Assembly (NCBI RefSeq): GCF_031454155.1
Contig: NZ_JAVDQG010000003.1
Span: 478,700 to 542,699, forward strand
Reading direction: 5' to 3'
Source: Desmospora profundinema
GTDB taxonomy: Bacteria > Bacillota > Bacilli > Thermoactinomycetales > DSM-45169
Length of the DNA: 64,000 nucleotides
Under the pieces are notes generated by a model. The model saw only the letters and a list, made by a program, of their open reading frames with translations. It made no database searches and was not told the DNA's origin. A program made the translations under genes and the position numbers. This document shows, in pieces, positions 1-8,249 of this stretch; within the stretch, counting starts at the first letter, position 1; every line of letters starts with the position of its first letter.

Positions 1-234
1 ACAGCCCCGGGCGGCGGTATGGAGAGTGGCTGCCCGTTCGTGGTTGCGGCGAAAAGAGGAGAGGCCGGGCAGATCGCCGATCCCGTCGATCTGGGCCCAT
101 TGTTCGTCCAAGGTGAATAAAATCGCGTCCGCAACCAGTGTATGCTCCAGGGCTTGGCGGGCTTCCCGCAGGCGAAGGGGTTGGCACGGGGTTTCCGTTG
201 GGATTACCGGATCGTTTTGATGAGAGGATTCCAC
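1..234 (-). CDS. Unknown protein, N-terminal part (runs off the window)
   Basis: An open frame runs on the minus strand from a GTG at 234 to the window edge, 78 codons without a stop. The GTG lies a few bases after an AAAGGAGG ribosome binding site, which is why I accept it as real. The residues read so far are polar with a helical stretch (LREARQALEHTLVADAILF) and no motif I recognise. It is divergent from dgkB, with only 82 bases between the two start codons, so both promoters must lie upstream or within that short gap. The function is unknown, and the part outside the window would decide it. Confidence 0.6.
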   Translation of the reverse strand, partial: MESSHQNDPVIPTETPCQPLRLREARQALEHTLVADAILFTLDEQWAQIDGIGDLPGLSSFRRNHERAATLHTAARGC

Positions 235-316
235 CCGTCTGGCCTCCTTTCTCTTTGTTTCCAAAGGTATGCGGTTGGTTGGCAAGTTACGATCCCAGTG
301 GAAAAGGAGGTTCATC

Positions 317-1261
317 ATGAAGCGTGCGCGCCTGATTTATAATCCGACGGCAGGAAAGGAAGGAATCGAAAGGCAATTGCCGCGGATCTTGCAGCGGCTG
401 GAGGAGAAGGGACTGGAGACGTCCTGTCACGCTACCCGTCATCCCGGTGATGCCTCTCATGCTGCGGCTGAAGCGGTTAAGCGGGGGTTTGATATCGTGA
501 TTGCCGCCGGTGGAGATGGAACAATTCACGAAGTGGTCAACGGCCTGGCCCCTTTTTCCTCCCGGCCGCAATTAGGCATTATCCCCAGCGGAACCAGCAA
601 CGACTTGGCCCGGGCGTTGCACCTTCCACGTGACATGGTGGCCGCCTGCGAGGTGATCGGAGAGGGGCGAGCCTGTCCCATGGATGTGGGGCGTGTACAA
701 AACCACTACTTTATCAATGTAGCTGCCGCCGGTTTCTTGACGGAAGTCACCCATCAGACACCCAGCCGATTAAAAACGGTTCTGGGCCAATTCGCTTATT
801 ATGCCAAGGGGTTGGAGAAGCTAGGGACGTTGCTGCGCCCTTTCCGGGTCCGGTTGGAGTCTCCGCAAAAAATAGTGGAAGACGAGATCTATCTGATTAT
901 TGTCGCCAACAGCCCTTCCATCGGCGGATTCGATCAACTGGCGGCTCAAGCCGACATCGGAGACGGGTTATTGGATGTGTTGGTGGTTCGCAAAGCCAGT
1001 CTGCCGGAATTGGTCCATCTCGTGGGATCGGTCTTGAAAGGGGAGCATTTAGATGATGAACGGGTCCTTTATTTCCAGACGGACCGGTTGGAGGTTATTT
1101 CCGATAAACCGATGAAACTTAATCTGGACGGGGAATGGGGCGGCGATTTGGCCGGCCGTTTTGAAACCCTCGCCGGCCATTTATCCGTCTTGTGTCCCGC
1201 AGAGAACCAGGCTCCTTCAGGCAAATGGAAAAAACTTCGTCATCGGCGGGGAGAACATTGA
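317..1261 (+). CDS. dgkB: Diacylglycerol kinase family lipid kinase (DgkB/YerQ type)
   Basis: The protein is 314 residues. DgkB enzymes phosphorylate diacylglycerol with ATP and return it to phosphatidic acid, which recycles the lipid left from lipoteichoic acid synthesis. The N-terminal catalytic domain shows IYNPTAGKEG near residue 7 and the nucleotide-binding GGDGT at 65-69 followed by HEVVNG. SGTSNDLARAL comes later, and LDVLVVRKA lies in the C-terminal beta domain. The start is the ATG at 317 behind AAAGGAGG. Its stop sits 1 base before the rlmD start, so the two are co-transcribed. The dgkB-rlmCD order is also found in Bacillus. Related sphingosine-kinase-like enzymes with other lipid substrates cannot be excluded from sequence alone. 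Confidence 0.88.
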   Translation: MKRARLIYNPTAGKEGIERQLPRILQRLEEKGLETSCHATRHPGDASHAAAEAVKRGFDIVIAAGGDGTIHEVVNGLAPFSSRPQLGIIPSGTSNDLARALHLPRDMVAACEVIGEGRACPMDVGRVQNHYFINVAAAGFLTEVTHQTPSRLKTVLGQFAYYAKGLEKLGTLLRPFRVRLESPQKIVEDEIYLIIVANSPSIGGFDQLAAQADIGDGLLDVLVVRKASLPELVHLVGSVLKGEHLDDERVLYFQTDRLEVISDKPMKLNLDGEWGGDLAGRFETLAGHLSVLCPAENQAPSGKWKKLRHRRGEH

Positions 1262-1262
1262 G

Positions 1263-2663
1263 ATGAAACAAAGACAACCTCCGGTTGATCCGGGCGACCG
1301 GATCACGATCGACATCGATAACCAGAGCCATACCGGTGACGGCGTAGGCAAGGTGAACGGGTTTACCGTTTTTGTCCCTTCCGCTTTGCCAGGGGAACGA
1401 GTTCGTGTACAGGTGCAAAAAGTGAAAAAAACATATGCACATGCCCGGGTGGAGGAGTGGGAAGAAACCAGCCCGGACCGTGTGGATCCATTCTGTCCCA
1501 TTTTTGAGCAGTGTGGGGGCTGTCAGCTGCAACACCTGGCTTATCCGGCGCAATTGCGGATGAAAGAGCGCCAGGTGGCCGACAGTTTTTCACGGATCGC
1601 GGGAATGGAAGGGGTAAAGGTGTTGCCCGTGATGGGGATGGAACAGCCCTGGCACTATCGGAATAAAGCACAAGTTCCCTTTAGTGGAAGGCGAGGGGAG
1701 ACGGTGGCGGGGTTTTACGCCGCCGGTACCCATGAAATCGTTCCCTATGAAAGTTGTTTCATTCAACAGGAAACCAATGATCAAACCATTCAGGCCGTGA
1801 TCGACATCGTCCGGGAGCTGGACATTCCGCCTTATGAGGAGCGGTTACACCGCGGTCTGTTGCGGCATGTGATGGTCCGAACGGGGAAACGGACGAAAGA
1901 GGTGATGGTGGTGCTGGTCACCAATGGTCCGCGTCTCCCCCGGAAGCGGGAGCTGCTCACCCGGCTGGAAAAGCGTGTTCCCGGGTTGGCTTCCGTGGTG
2001 CAAAATATTCACCCCCGTCGGAGCAATACGGTCCTCGGAAAGGAGAATCGCGTGCTGTGGGGGAAGGGGTGGATCGAAGATGCCATCGGACCGGTCCGCT
2101 TCCGTATTTCTCCCCATTCCTTTTTCCAGGTGAACCCGGATCAGACGGTCGTATTATATGAGGAAGTGCGTCGCCGAGCCGCGTTAACCGGAGGGGAAAC
2201 GGTGGTGGATGCTTATTGCGGCATCGGCACGATCGGCCTCTACCTGGCCCGTGATGCAGGACGGGTGTTGGGCGTGGAATCGGTGGAGCAAGCGGTGGAA
2301 GATGCCCGGCTCAATGCGGAACTAAATGGAATTATACACGCTTCTTTTGAAGTAGGGGCGGCTGAAGAGATCATGCCGCGCTGGGCGGATGAAGGAATAC
2401 GACCGGATGTAATCGTGGTGGATCCGCCGCGGAAAGGGTGTGCCCCGGAACTGTTGGAAGCGGCGGTGCGGATGGAGCCGGAGCGGCTCATCTACGTATC
2501 CTGCAACCCGGCCACCCTGGCCCGGGATGCGGCCATCCTGGCGGATCAGGGCTATGTCACGAATGAGGTGCAACCGGTGGACCTCTTTCCCCATACACAC
2601 CATGTGGAATGTGTAGCCGCATTTACACGGGAGGAGGGATCATCGATTCCGGATGGTTCTTGA
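1263..2663 (+). CDS. rlmD: 23S rRNA (uracil-5-)-methyltransferase, RlmD/RlmCD type
   Basis: The protein is 466 residues and methylates C5 of a conserved uridine (U1939 and/or U747) in 23S rRNA using SAM. A TRAM RNA-binding domain fills about residues 10-65. The iron-sulfur cysteines follow as FCPIFEQCGGC at 77-87. The SAM-binding motif is VVDAYCGIGTIGLYLA, and the catalytic nucleophile region is YVSCNPATLARD near the C-terminus. I start at the ATG at 1263, which follows a GGGGAG sequence and almost touches the dgkB stop. A longer in-frame extension upstream would overlap dgkB and has no ribosome binding site. The sequence does not tell RlmC, RlmD and dual RlmCD specificity apart. Confidence 0.93.
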   Translation: MKQRQPPVDPGDRITIDIDNQSHTGDGVGKVNGFTVFVPSALPGERVRVQVQKVKKTYAHARVEEWEETSPDRVDPFCPIFEQCGGCQLQHLAYPAQLRMKERQVADSFSRIAGMEGVKVLPVMGMEQPWHYRNKAQVPFSGRRGETVAGFYAAGTHEIVPYESCFIQQETNDQTIQAVIDIVRELDIPPYEERLHRGLLRHVMVRTGKRTKEVMVVLVTNGPRLPRKRELLTRLEKRVPGLASVVQNIHPRRSNTVLGKENRVLWGKGWIEDAIGPVRFRISPHSFFQVNPDQTVVLYEEVRRRAALTGGETVVDAYCGIGTIGLYLARDAGRVLGVESVEQAVEDARLNAELNGIIHASFEVGAAEEIMPRWADEGIRPDVIVVDPPRKGCAPELLEAAVRMEPERLIYVSCNPATLARDAAILADQGYVTNEVQPVDLFPHTHHVECVAAFTREEGSSIPDGS

Positions 2664-2693
2664 CTACCAAGTAACGAGGAAAAAAGGAATAGT

Positions 2694-2734
2694 CAACAAA
2701 GCCGAGGGATCAATCCCTCGGCTTTGTTGTTTTT
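2694..2734 (+). terminator. Rho-independent terminator after dgkB-rlmD
   Basis: A 16-bp perfect stem (CAACAAAGCCGAGGGA with its complement) closes a TCAA loop and is followed by a T run. It ends the dgkB-rlmD operon. The stem has fewer Ts on the other side, so it is only a weaker stop for the convergent HAD gene. Confidence 0.9.
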
Positions 2735-2778
2735 GATCTTTTGCCATCCATTCCGAGAGGGTGGGCAATCCTTGATCC

Positions 2779-3600
2779 TCAAAAAAGATCGCGTATGCTT
2801 CTTACCACCCATAACCGATCATGAGCAAATGGAGCCGGGGTCGGCTGCAGCAGGACGGCTTTCATTCCCAGGTGAAGGGCAGGAGCCACTTCGTTTAAGA
2901 AATTGTCTCCGATGGAGACCGCCTCTTCCGGCAGAACGCCGTGTTCTTTCAGCAGGTTTTGAAAGATCGCCGTCGTGCCGGCGGGTTTGCGGGCGTCCGT
3001 CACCACTTGATGGAAGACTCCTGACAGATCCAGCTGGGAGAGCAAACGCTGAACGTCATCCTGTTCGCTGTTGGTAACTAACACCAGGGATTTCGATTTT
3101 CCTTGCTGTTCCAGCCAGCTCCGGAGTCCGGGAGTGCGCGTAAGGAGGTGTTCGTGAGCCGTCAAATACTCTTTGGTTTTTACATATGCGGGATAGGTGT
3201 TCCCCGCTCCGTAATGTTTGGCGACGGCAAAGGGAAGCCACCAACCGTCCCCGATGGCGACGATGTTTTCAAAATCGAGGGTAACCGGTTCGGGATACGT
3301 ATCCTGAACGCGATTCGGGGTCCAGGGGTTTCCGTCCCAGTCACAGACGGATGCTGCCCGCAGGGTGATCGGATCCAGGGTGAGGACGGCATCCTGCTTC
3401 AGGTCATAGGCCTTGCCGATGGAAACGGGATGATCGCCCGCCAGTATTTGTCGATAAGTGCTTTCAAAGGCGGCTTGCCGATCGGAAGGAATCATTTGTT
3501 TTAACAGCGAAGCAAAATACTCAAAGTGGTTTGTATCTTCATACAGGGTTCCATCCAGGTCAAAAATTATCAAACGGACATTGAACCATTCGTTTTTCAA
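2779..3600 (-). CDS. HAD-superfamily hydrolase
   Basis: The protein is 273 residues, a soluble haloacid-dehalogenase-type phosphatase. Motif I is FDLDGTLYED at about residues 13-22 (Asp nucleophile and acid/base Asp). Motif II is LVLVTNSEQ. The conserved lysine falls in TDARKPAG, and motif III is SIGDNFLNEV. A cap domain of about 140 residues lies between motifs I and II, as in many phosphoglycolate-phosphatase-like members. Translation starts at a TTG at 3600; no in-frame ATG precedes motif I, and the upstream AAAGGCGGG is an acceptable binding site. The gene is monocistronic and convergent with rlmD. The substrate cannot be read from the sequence. Confidence 0.82.
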   Translation of the reverse strand: MKNEWFNVRLIIFDLDGTLYEDTNHFEYFASLLKQMIPSDRQAAFESTYRQILAGDHPVSIGKAYDLKQDAVLTLDPITLRAASVCDWDGNPWTPNRVQDTYPEPVTLDFENIVAIGDGWWLPFAVAKHYGAGNTYPAYVKTKEYLTAHEHLLTRTPGLRSWLEQQGKSKSLVLVTNSEQDDVQRLLSQLDLSGVFHQVVTDARKPAGTTAIFQNLLKEHGVLPEEAVSIGDNFLNEVAPALHLGMKAVLLQPTPAPFAHDRLWVVRSIRDLF

Positions 3601-3668
3601 AGAATCCCGCCTTTCTCTTCGCAGATAACACTATACTGGATTTCCGATTGTTTGAAAAGATTCTGGAT

Positions 3669-3708
3669 TTCATTGAAGAATTAATATAAACTTAATATGG
3701 TTTTAGTC
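3669..3708 (+). promoter_or_regulatory. Candidate PhoP (Pho) box upstream of phnD
   Basis: TTCATT, TTAATA, TTAATA and TTAGTC start at 3669, 3681, 3692 and 3703, spaced 11-12 bp. The two central copies fit the Bacillus Pho-box unit TT(A/C/T)A(C/T)A exactly, with 5 bp between them. This is the arrangement bound by PhoP dimers, and it sits about 70-100 bp upstream of phnD. The outer copies match only partly. Confidence 0.45.
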
Positions 3709-3772
3709 GAAAATCGATATGGGATATGTACACTCGCGTGGGGTTGATTCCTACATTCTCGGAGGGGGTACT

Positions 3773-4678
3773 ATGAAAAAGGTATTATCTGTACTGTTGT
3801 CTCTGACCATGGTGGCCGTATTGGCGGCTTGCGGCGGTCAGGGGGCTGATGGCGACGGAGGAAACCCGGATAAGCTGGTCATGGGGTTCGTTCCGTCTCA
3901 AGATTCTGATAAAATAGCCGATACGGTTCAGCCGTTGGCGGAGCAATTGTCCGAGGAACTGGGGATCGAAGTGGAAGGCCGGGTGATGACCAACTACTCC
4001 GCCTTGGTGGAAGCGATGGGCAGCAATCAGGTGCAGATCGGATTTATTCCGGCATTCGGGTATGTGCTGGCCAATGAGAAACACGGGGTGGAAGTCATTT
4101 TAAAATCAGAGCGTCACGGTAGTGATACCTATCGTGCCCAATACGTGGTGCAGGGGGATTCCGGCATCCAATCCCTGAAGGACTTAAAAGGGAAAACGTG
4201 GGCGTATGTGGATGCTGCCTCCACCAGCGGCTACCTGTTCCCGGCCGCTCAGATCATGGACGAGTTTGACGTAAAAGATCCGACGACCCAGTTTTTTGGT
4301 GAAGTGGTACAGGCCGGTAGTCATGACAACGCTCTGATCACCGTTTACGAAGGGGAGGCCGATGTGGCCACCACCTTTGAAGATGCGCGGACTGGCTTGG
4401 AAGAGGATTACCCGGATATCATGGATAAGTTGGAAGTGATTGAATATACGGATGAGATTCCCAATGACACCATCTCTGTCACCAAAAATCTGGATGACGA
4501 ACTGGTACAAAAAATCCAGCAGGCGTTTCTCCGTTTCAACGACAACGAAGAGATGATTCAAATCATGAATGACGTGTACAACTGGGATGCCATCCGTGAA
4601 GCGGCGGATGAGGATTTTGACATCGTCCGCGATACCTTTAAAAAGTTTGAGGACTCCATCGATCTCGACGGCAGCTGA
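3773..4678 (+). CDS. phnD: Phosphonate/phosphite ABC transporter substrate-binding lipoprotein PhnD
   Basis: The protein is 301 residues. A lipoprotein signal peptide ends in the lipobox LAAC with the lipidated Cys at residue 20. Next comes an Asp/Gly-rich linker and then a PhnD-type periplasmic-binding fold (LVMGFVPSQDSDKIADTVQPL, VMTNYSALVEAMGSNQVQIG, GKTWAYVDAASTSGYLFP). It captures a phosphonate, phosphite or related anion outside the membrane and hands it to PhnE. The start is the ATG at 3773 behind GGAGGGGG. It is first in phnD-phnC-phnE-phnE, after a Pho-box-like sequence. No C-P lyase, phosphonatase or phosphite dehydrogenase lies in the window, so the actual ligand is open. Confidence 0.9.
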   Translation: MKKVLSVLLSLTMVAVLAACGGQGADGDGGNPDKLVMGFVPSQDSDKIADTVQPLAEQLSEELGIEVEGRVMTNYSALVEAMGSNQVQIGFIPAFGYVLANEKHGVEVILKSERHGSDTYRAQYVVQGDSGIQSLKDLKGKTWAYVDAASTSGYLFPAAQIMDEFDVKDPTTQFFGEVVQAGSHDNALITVYEGEADVATTFEDARTGLEEDYPDIMDKLEVIEYTDEIPNDTISVTKNLDDELVQKIQQAFLRFNDNEEMIQIMNDVYNWDAIREAADEDFDIVRDTFKKFEDSIDLDGS

Positions 4679-4707
4679 TCCATCCAGGGGAAGGATTTCC
4701 TCGCTCT

Positions 4708-4748
4708 CGCGAAAAAGGGGTTCTCCGTTAGGAGACCCTTTTTTCGCG
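4708..4748 (+). terminator. Hairpin between phnD and phnC (leaky terminator or mRNA stabiliser)
   Basis: CGCGAAAAAGGGGTTCTCC pairs with GGAGACCCTTTTTTCGCG with minor mismatches. The T run lies within the right arm. It sits right after the phnD stop, where such structures in transport operons typically raise the level of binding-protein mRNA over the membrane components. Confidence 0.55.
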
Positions 4749-4779
4749 TGATCACCAAAATCAGTCAGGAGTGACGGCC

Positions 4780-5559
4780 GTGATTCAGTTTAAAGATGTT
4801 TCGCTGGTCTATCCCAATGGGACGCAAGGCTTGAAAAACGTCAACCTATCCATCGGCGAAGGGGAATTTATTGTGGTGGTGGGGCTTTCCGGAGCGGGGA
4901 AATCCACCTTGATCCGCAGTATCAACCGCTTGGTTACTCCCACCGATGGTCAACTGTGGGTGGATGGAGAGAACATCATCTCCTACAAGGGAAAACAGCT
5001 GCGTCGACTCCGAACCAAAGTGGGTATTATTTTTCAAAACTACAACCTGGTGAAACGTTCCTCGGTGATGAGAAATGTGATTTCCGGCCGTCTGGGGCAT
5101 ACCGGCACCATCCGCAGTATTCTGAATCTGTACCCCAAGGAAGATGTCAACCTCGCTTATGAGAGTCTGAAGCGGGTGAATATTGAGGAAAAGGTGTACC
5201 AACGGGCGGATCAGCTTTCCGGCGGCCAGCAGCAGCGTGTCAGTATTGCCAGGGTATTGACTCAGCAACCGTCGATCATCTTGGCGGACGAGCCGGTGGC
5301 CAGCCTGGACCCGCCGACCTCCCATCAGGTGATGCGTTACCTGAAAAAGATCAACCGTGAGGACAATATTACCACCTTGGTCAATCTGCACTACATCGAC
5401 ATGGCGATGGAGTATGCCGACCGGATTATCGGGATGCGGGCGGGAGAAGTGGTATTCGACGGGCCTACCAGCCAGGTGACGGAAAAAACCTTTGAAGAAA
5501 TCTATGGTCGTCCGATCCGTGAGGAGGACAAGCGGGGAGGAGAAGTGCAGCATGCCTAA
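4780..5559 (+). CDS. phnC: Phosphonate-type ABC transporter ATPase PhnC
   Basis: The protein is 259 residues, the cytoplasmic ATPase that powers phosphonate/phosphite import. Walker A is GLSGAGKST at about residues 35-43, followed by the Q-loop (IFQNYNLVKRSS), the signature LSGGQQQR, Walker B ILADEP with SLDP, and the switch His in LVNLHYIDMA. I choose the GTG at 4780, which lies 8 bases after AGGAG; the GTG at 4771 touches the same site and would be poorly placed. The 3' end overlaps the phnE start by 8 bases, which suggests translational coupling. Confidence 0.92.
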   Translation: MIQFKDVSLVYPNGTQGLKNVNLSIGEGEFIVVVGLSGAGKSTLIRSINRLVTPTDGQLWVDGENIISYKGKQLRRLRTKVGIIFQNYNLVKRSSVMRNVISGRLGHTGTIRSILNLYPKEDVNLAYESLKRVNIEEKVYQRADQLSGGQQQRVSIARVLTQQPSIILADEPVASLDPPTSHQVMRYLKKINREDNITTLVNLHYIDMAMEYADRIIGMRAGEVVFDGPTSQVTEKTFEEIYGRPIREEDKRGGEVQHA

Positions 5560-6367
5560 GACCGTTTCCGTCCCCCATGCCGAGCCATTTTCCGGGAGCA
5601 TCGTTTCCGGCAGGGAAAAAAAGCGAATCACCCTCATTTTCGGGGTGGTGTTTGGCCTCTACTTGTGGACATCCGTTGAAACCGAATCGACGGTTACCGA
5701 CCTCATCGCCGGATTGCCTCATATTTGGAACATGGTGGGGCAGCTCTTCCCGCCCAACTGGGATTATGTTTCCCAGGTATGGCCCAAGTTGCTGGAGACG
5801 ATCCAGATGGCGGTGATCGCCACCACCATCGCGGCCATCCTGTGTATCCCATTTTGCCTGCTGGCGGCCCGTAATGTGACCAGCATCCCATGGATCCATC
5901 ACCCCGCCAAACTCTTTCTCAATGCGCTCCGCACCATCCCTGATCTGATCCTGGCAGTGGTGTTTGTCGGCATCTTCGGGATTGGTGTCTTTTCCGGCAT
6001 TTTGGCCCTGATCATCTTTTCCTTTGGTATCCTGACCAAGCTCATCAGTGAAACCATCGAGTCGATCGATCCGCAGCCGTTGGAAGCGATCCGGGCATCC
6101 GGAGGGAATGCATTTCAGATCATCGCCTATGCGGTCGTTCCTCAGGTGCTGCCCCAGTTTTGCTCCTTTAGTCTGTATGTGTTTGAGATTAATGTGCGGG
6201 CGTCTGTCGTCCTCGGTTTTGTGGGAGCGGGGGGGATCGGACTTCTGTTGCAGCAGCAGATTGCGTTCCTGCGCTATCCCAATGTGATGACGTTGATACT
6301 CATTATTTTCTTCGTGGTACTGGCGATAGAATATATAAGCGGTAAAATCCGAGAGAGGTTGGTTTGA
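5552..6367 (+). CDS. phnE: Phosphonate-type ABC transporter permease PhnE (first copy)
   Basis: The protein is 271 residues with about six membrane segments. The binding-protein-dependent permease (EAA) loop is recognisable around ESIDPQPLEAIRASGGNAFQ, and the C-terminal signature is SVVLGFVGAGGIG. An N-terminal cytoplasmic stretch of about 25 polar residues precedes the first helix. Translation starts at the ATG at 5552, inside the end of phnC, behind GGGGAGGAG. It is followed after 3 bases by a second, different permease. The pair most likely forms a heterodimeric channel with one PhnC dimer, as in phnCDE1E2 and ptx-type operons. Confidence 0.9.
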   Translation: MPKTVSVPHAEPFSGSIVSGREKKRITLIFGVVFGLYLWTSVETESTVTDLIAGLPHIWNMVGQLFPPNWDYVSQVWPKLLETIQMAVIATTIAAILCIPFCLLAARNVTSIPWIHHPAKLFLNALRTIPDLILAVVFVGIFGIGVFSGILALIIFSFGILTKLISETIESIDPQPLEAIRASGGNAFQIIAYAVVPQVLPQFCSFSLYVFEINVRASVVLGFVGAGGIGLLLQQQIAFLRYPNVMTLILIIFFVVLAIEYISGKIRERLV

Positions 6368-6370
6368 GCG

Positions 6371-7165
6371 ATGACGAGCATACCCAAACCGAAACGCACC
6401 TGGAAACAGATCACGGTCCGTTGGATTATCGCCGTCGCCGTCGCCACCCTCTACCTATGGGTGTTTACCAGCATCGACGTCAAATGGGAGCGGGTATTCA
6501 GCGAGCGGACCATCGACAATTTGGACCGTGTCATTCCGCAGATGCTGTCCCCTGATTTCGGCGCTTTCGGAAAAGTGATGGAAAAGATGATGGAAACCTT
6601 GTTCATCGCCTACACCGGCACCTTAATGGCATCCATCCTGGCGGTTCCCATCGCTTTTCTGGCAGCGTCCAACATGGTGAAAAACCGGGTGCTGCGCAGT
6701 ATCGGGAGCGGCATCCTCAGCGGGATCCGGACGTTTCCGGAACTGCTCCTGGCTTTGATTTTCGTTGCCGCCGTCGGTCCCAATCCCTTTGCCGGGGTAT
6801 TGGCGATTGCGATCAACTCCATCGGGATGCTGGGGAAATTGTACGCGGAAGCGATTGAAGCGATTGAGATGAACGTGGTGGAGGCGATGAGCGCCAATGG
6901 TGCCAACAAGACACAGACGTTGTTTTACGGGATTATTCCGCAAATCATCCCGCAATTTTTGTCCTACGCCATCTATCGCTTTGAAATCGATGTCCGCGCC
7001 TCCACCATCCTGGGGATCATCGGTGCCGGCGGCATCGGCACGCTGATCACGATCGCCGTCGCCAACCGCAACTGGTCGGAAATCGGCATGATCCTGTTGG
7101 TGATCATTGTGGTCGTCGTTCTGATCGACTACTTGAGCGCCGCTATCCGTAAGCGGATTGTGTGA
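6371..7165 (+). CDS. phnE: Phosphonate-type ABC transporter permease PhnE (second copy)
   Basis: The protein is 264 residues, a paralogue of the preceding permease: hydrophobic segments, an EAA loop (EAIEMNVVEAMSANGANKTQ) and a glycine-rich signature STILGIIGAGGIG. It starts 3 bases after the first permease stop and closes the operon. The two copies are clearly diverged, which fits a heterodimer better than a recent duplication. A GC-rich hairpin (7192-7226) lies just downstream but has no T run, so where the transcript ends is unclear. Confidence 0.9.
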   Translation: MTSIPKPKRTWKQITVRWIIAVAVATLYLWVFTSIDVKWERVFSERTIDNLDRVIPQMLSPDFGAFGKVMEKMMETLFIAYTGTLMASILAVPIAFLAASNMVKNRVLRSIGSGILSGIRTFPELLLALIFVAAVGPNPFAGVLAIAINSIGMLGKLYAEAIEAIEMNVVEAMSANGANKTQTLFYGIIPQIIPQFLSYAIYRFEIDVRASTILGIIGAGGIGTLITIAVANRNWSEIGMILLVIIVVVVLIDYLSAAIRKRIV

Positions 7166-7229
7166 TTGACGAAGGCTTTTTCTGAACACGAAGAACCCCG
7201 TTATTCTGAGAACGGATGGGGGTTCTGGG

Positions 7230-7478
7230 ATGTATCCGGTCGATCCTTATTACGGGAATTAGAGGGTGTGTAAGGATGTTCCCCTTTCGTTTCCGCCGCA
7301 GCATCAAAGTCGCCAACCGGGCTTGGAGTATCGGATGGTTCCGGCCGGCACGCCGATGAAACGGGCGGGACAGCCCTTTGAGTTGGCACCTTCTTATGTC
7401 TATCTGGCCTCGGATGATTCCATGTATGTAACCGGAGAAGTGCTTCACGTCAACGATGGGACGATGGTTAGTTCCTGA
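7230..7478 (+). pseudogene. Remnant of a YhdF-type short-chain dehydrogenase (internal deletion plus stop)
   Basis: In one frame from the ATG at 7230 the DNA reads MYPVDPYYGN, a TAG stop (7260-7262), then [25 protein letters not shown] and finally [23 protein letters not shown], and [14 protein letters not shown]. The first part is the characteristic N-terminal tail of YhdF/YkvO-like short-chain dehydrogenases and the last part is their C-terminus. The Rossmann fold and the catalytic Ser-Tyr-Lys region, about 200 residues, are missing. The gene therefore carries a large in-frame deletion and a nonsense codon and cannot make an enzyme. A ribosome binding site-like GGGGG survives upstream and an intact terminator follows, so decay is probably recent. 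Confidence 0.85.
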
Positions 7479-7483
7479 TGCGG

Positions 7484-7509
7484 GCCGCTCCTTTGTCGGA
7501 GCGGCTTTT
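7484..7509 (+). terminator. Terminator after the dehydrogenase remnant
   Basis: GCCGCTCC and GGAGCGGC form an 8-bp perfect stem around TTTGTC, followed by TTTTGGGCTCATTTTTT. It still marks the end of the former dehydrogenase gene. Confidence 0.8.
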
Positions 7510-7520
7510 GGGCTCATTTT

Positions 7521-7979
7521 TTACCCTCTTCTGATCCATCTTACCCACGTCGGCTGGGTCCAGCAAATCAGCTGGAACACAGCAGTGTAACCCATTGCCA
7601 GGGCGATGACGGCAGGTGTGGATAAGTGGATGGCTGTAATTTGGCTGCCCAGCTGGGAGAAATACAATCCTAGGACAAACAGGCTGAGACCTACGGAGAA
7701 GGGGTGACGGGCTGTATTTGGCAGCGGTTGCTTCCAAATCCACAGATGGACGGTGTTAACCACTTGGACGGCGGCCAAGGGTAAAAGCGGGAAAAAGAAC
7801 ATGCCCAGAGCCCACCAGAGATAGGCGGCCTCGGCGGTGACAGTGGTATCCATCCAGGACCATGACTGGAGCAGCCACAACAGGGCGGCATGGCCAGCCA
7901 GCGGCAACCCGATCATCAGCACAATCGCGCCGATTAGCAATAACCCGATAAAAAACCAAACCATCAGACGGTCCAGCAT
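7521..7979 (-). CDS. Small integral membrane protein, function unknown
   Basis: The protein is 152 residues with about four hydrophobic segments (FFIGLLLIGAIVLMIGLPLA near the N-terminus, WWALGMFFFPLLPLAAVQVV, FSVGLSLFVLGLYFSQLG, and a C-terminal one containing VIALAMGYTAVFQLI). It ends in a short basic tail, WIRRG. The start is the ATG at 7979, 5 bases after AAAGGAGG; an upstream TTG is less well placed. I do not recognise the family. The next genes on the same strand (59-residue protein, GAF protein) end 90 bases upstream, so a shared transcript is possible. Confidence 0.7.
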   Translation of the reverse strand: MLDRLMVWFFIGLLLIGAIVLMIGLPLAGHAALLWLLQSWSWMDTTVTAEAAYLWWALGMFFFPLLPLAAVQVVNTVHLWIWKQPLPNTARHPFSVGLSLFVLGLYFSQLGSQITAIHLSTPAVIALAMGYTAVFQLICWTQPTWVRWIRRG

Positions 7980-8069
7980 GGCGGCCTCCTTTCCCAACAA
8001 ACAAAAAAACTCCCGGCAGGGGGAGTGGTGGCAAGGGACTTTCGAAAATAGGTGTACCGTCCCCTGGAA

Positions 8070-8249
8070 TCAAGCGTTCTTCTCCAGCATCTTGTAATAT
8101 TTTTCGTATTTGCGATCGATGTCTTCCATCACCTGATCAAAACGGCCGGCTTTCACTTGCTCCAGATACTCCTCCCGGCTGATCAGGCCGGCGCGGTACC
8201 GGCGGTGAATTTCCTTGGATCGCTGATGAAAGCTTGGTTTTCCGTTCAC
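8070..8249 (-). CDS. Small basic protein translationally coupled to the GAF gene
   Basis: This is a 59-residue open frame that begins at a GTG (8249), overlapping the stop of the GAF-domain gene as GTGA, with AGGGGGCAGGG upstream. The sequence is hydrophilic and helical: HQRSKEIHRRYRAGLISREE, then YLEQVKAGRFDQVMEDIDRK and a Tyr/Lys-rich end. I know no family name for it. The stop/start overlap and good ribosome binding site argue that it is expressed together with the membrane GAF protein and may be its partner. It is short enough to be missed by gene finders with a 60-residue cutoff. Confidence 0.65.
   Translation of the reverse strand: MNGKPSFHQRSKEIHRRYRAGLISREEYLEQVKAGRFDQVMEDIDRKYEKYYKMLEKNA

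Noticed and set aside
7192..7226. Terminator of the phn operon
   Set aside because: AGAACCCC/GGGGTTCT forms a stem, but there is no T run and the right arm contains the ribosome binding site of the decayed dehydrogenase.
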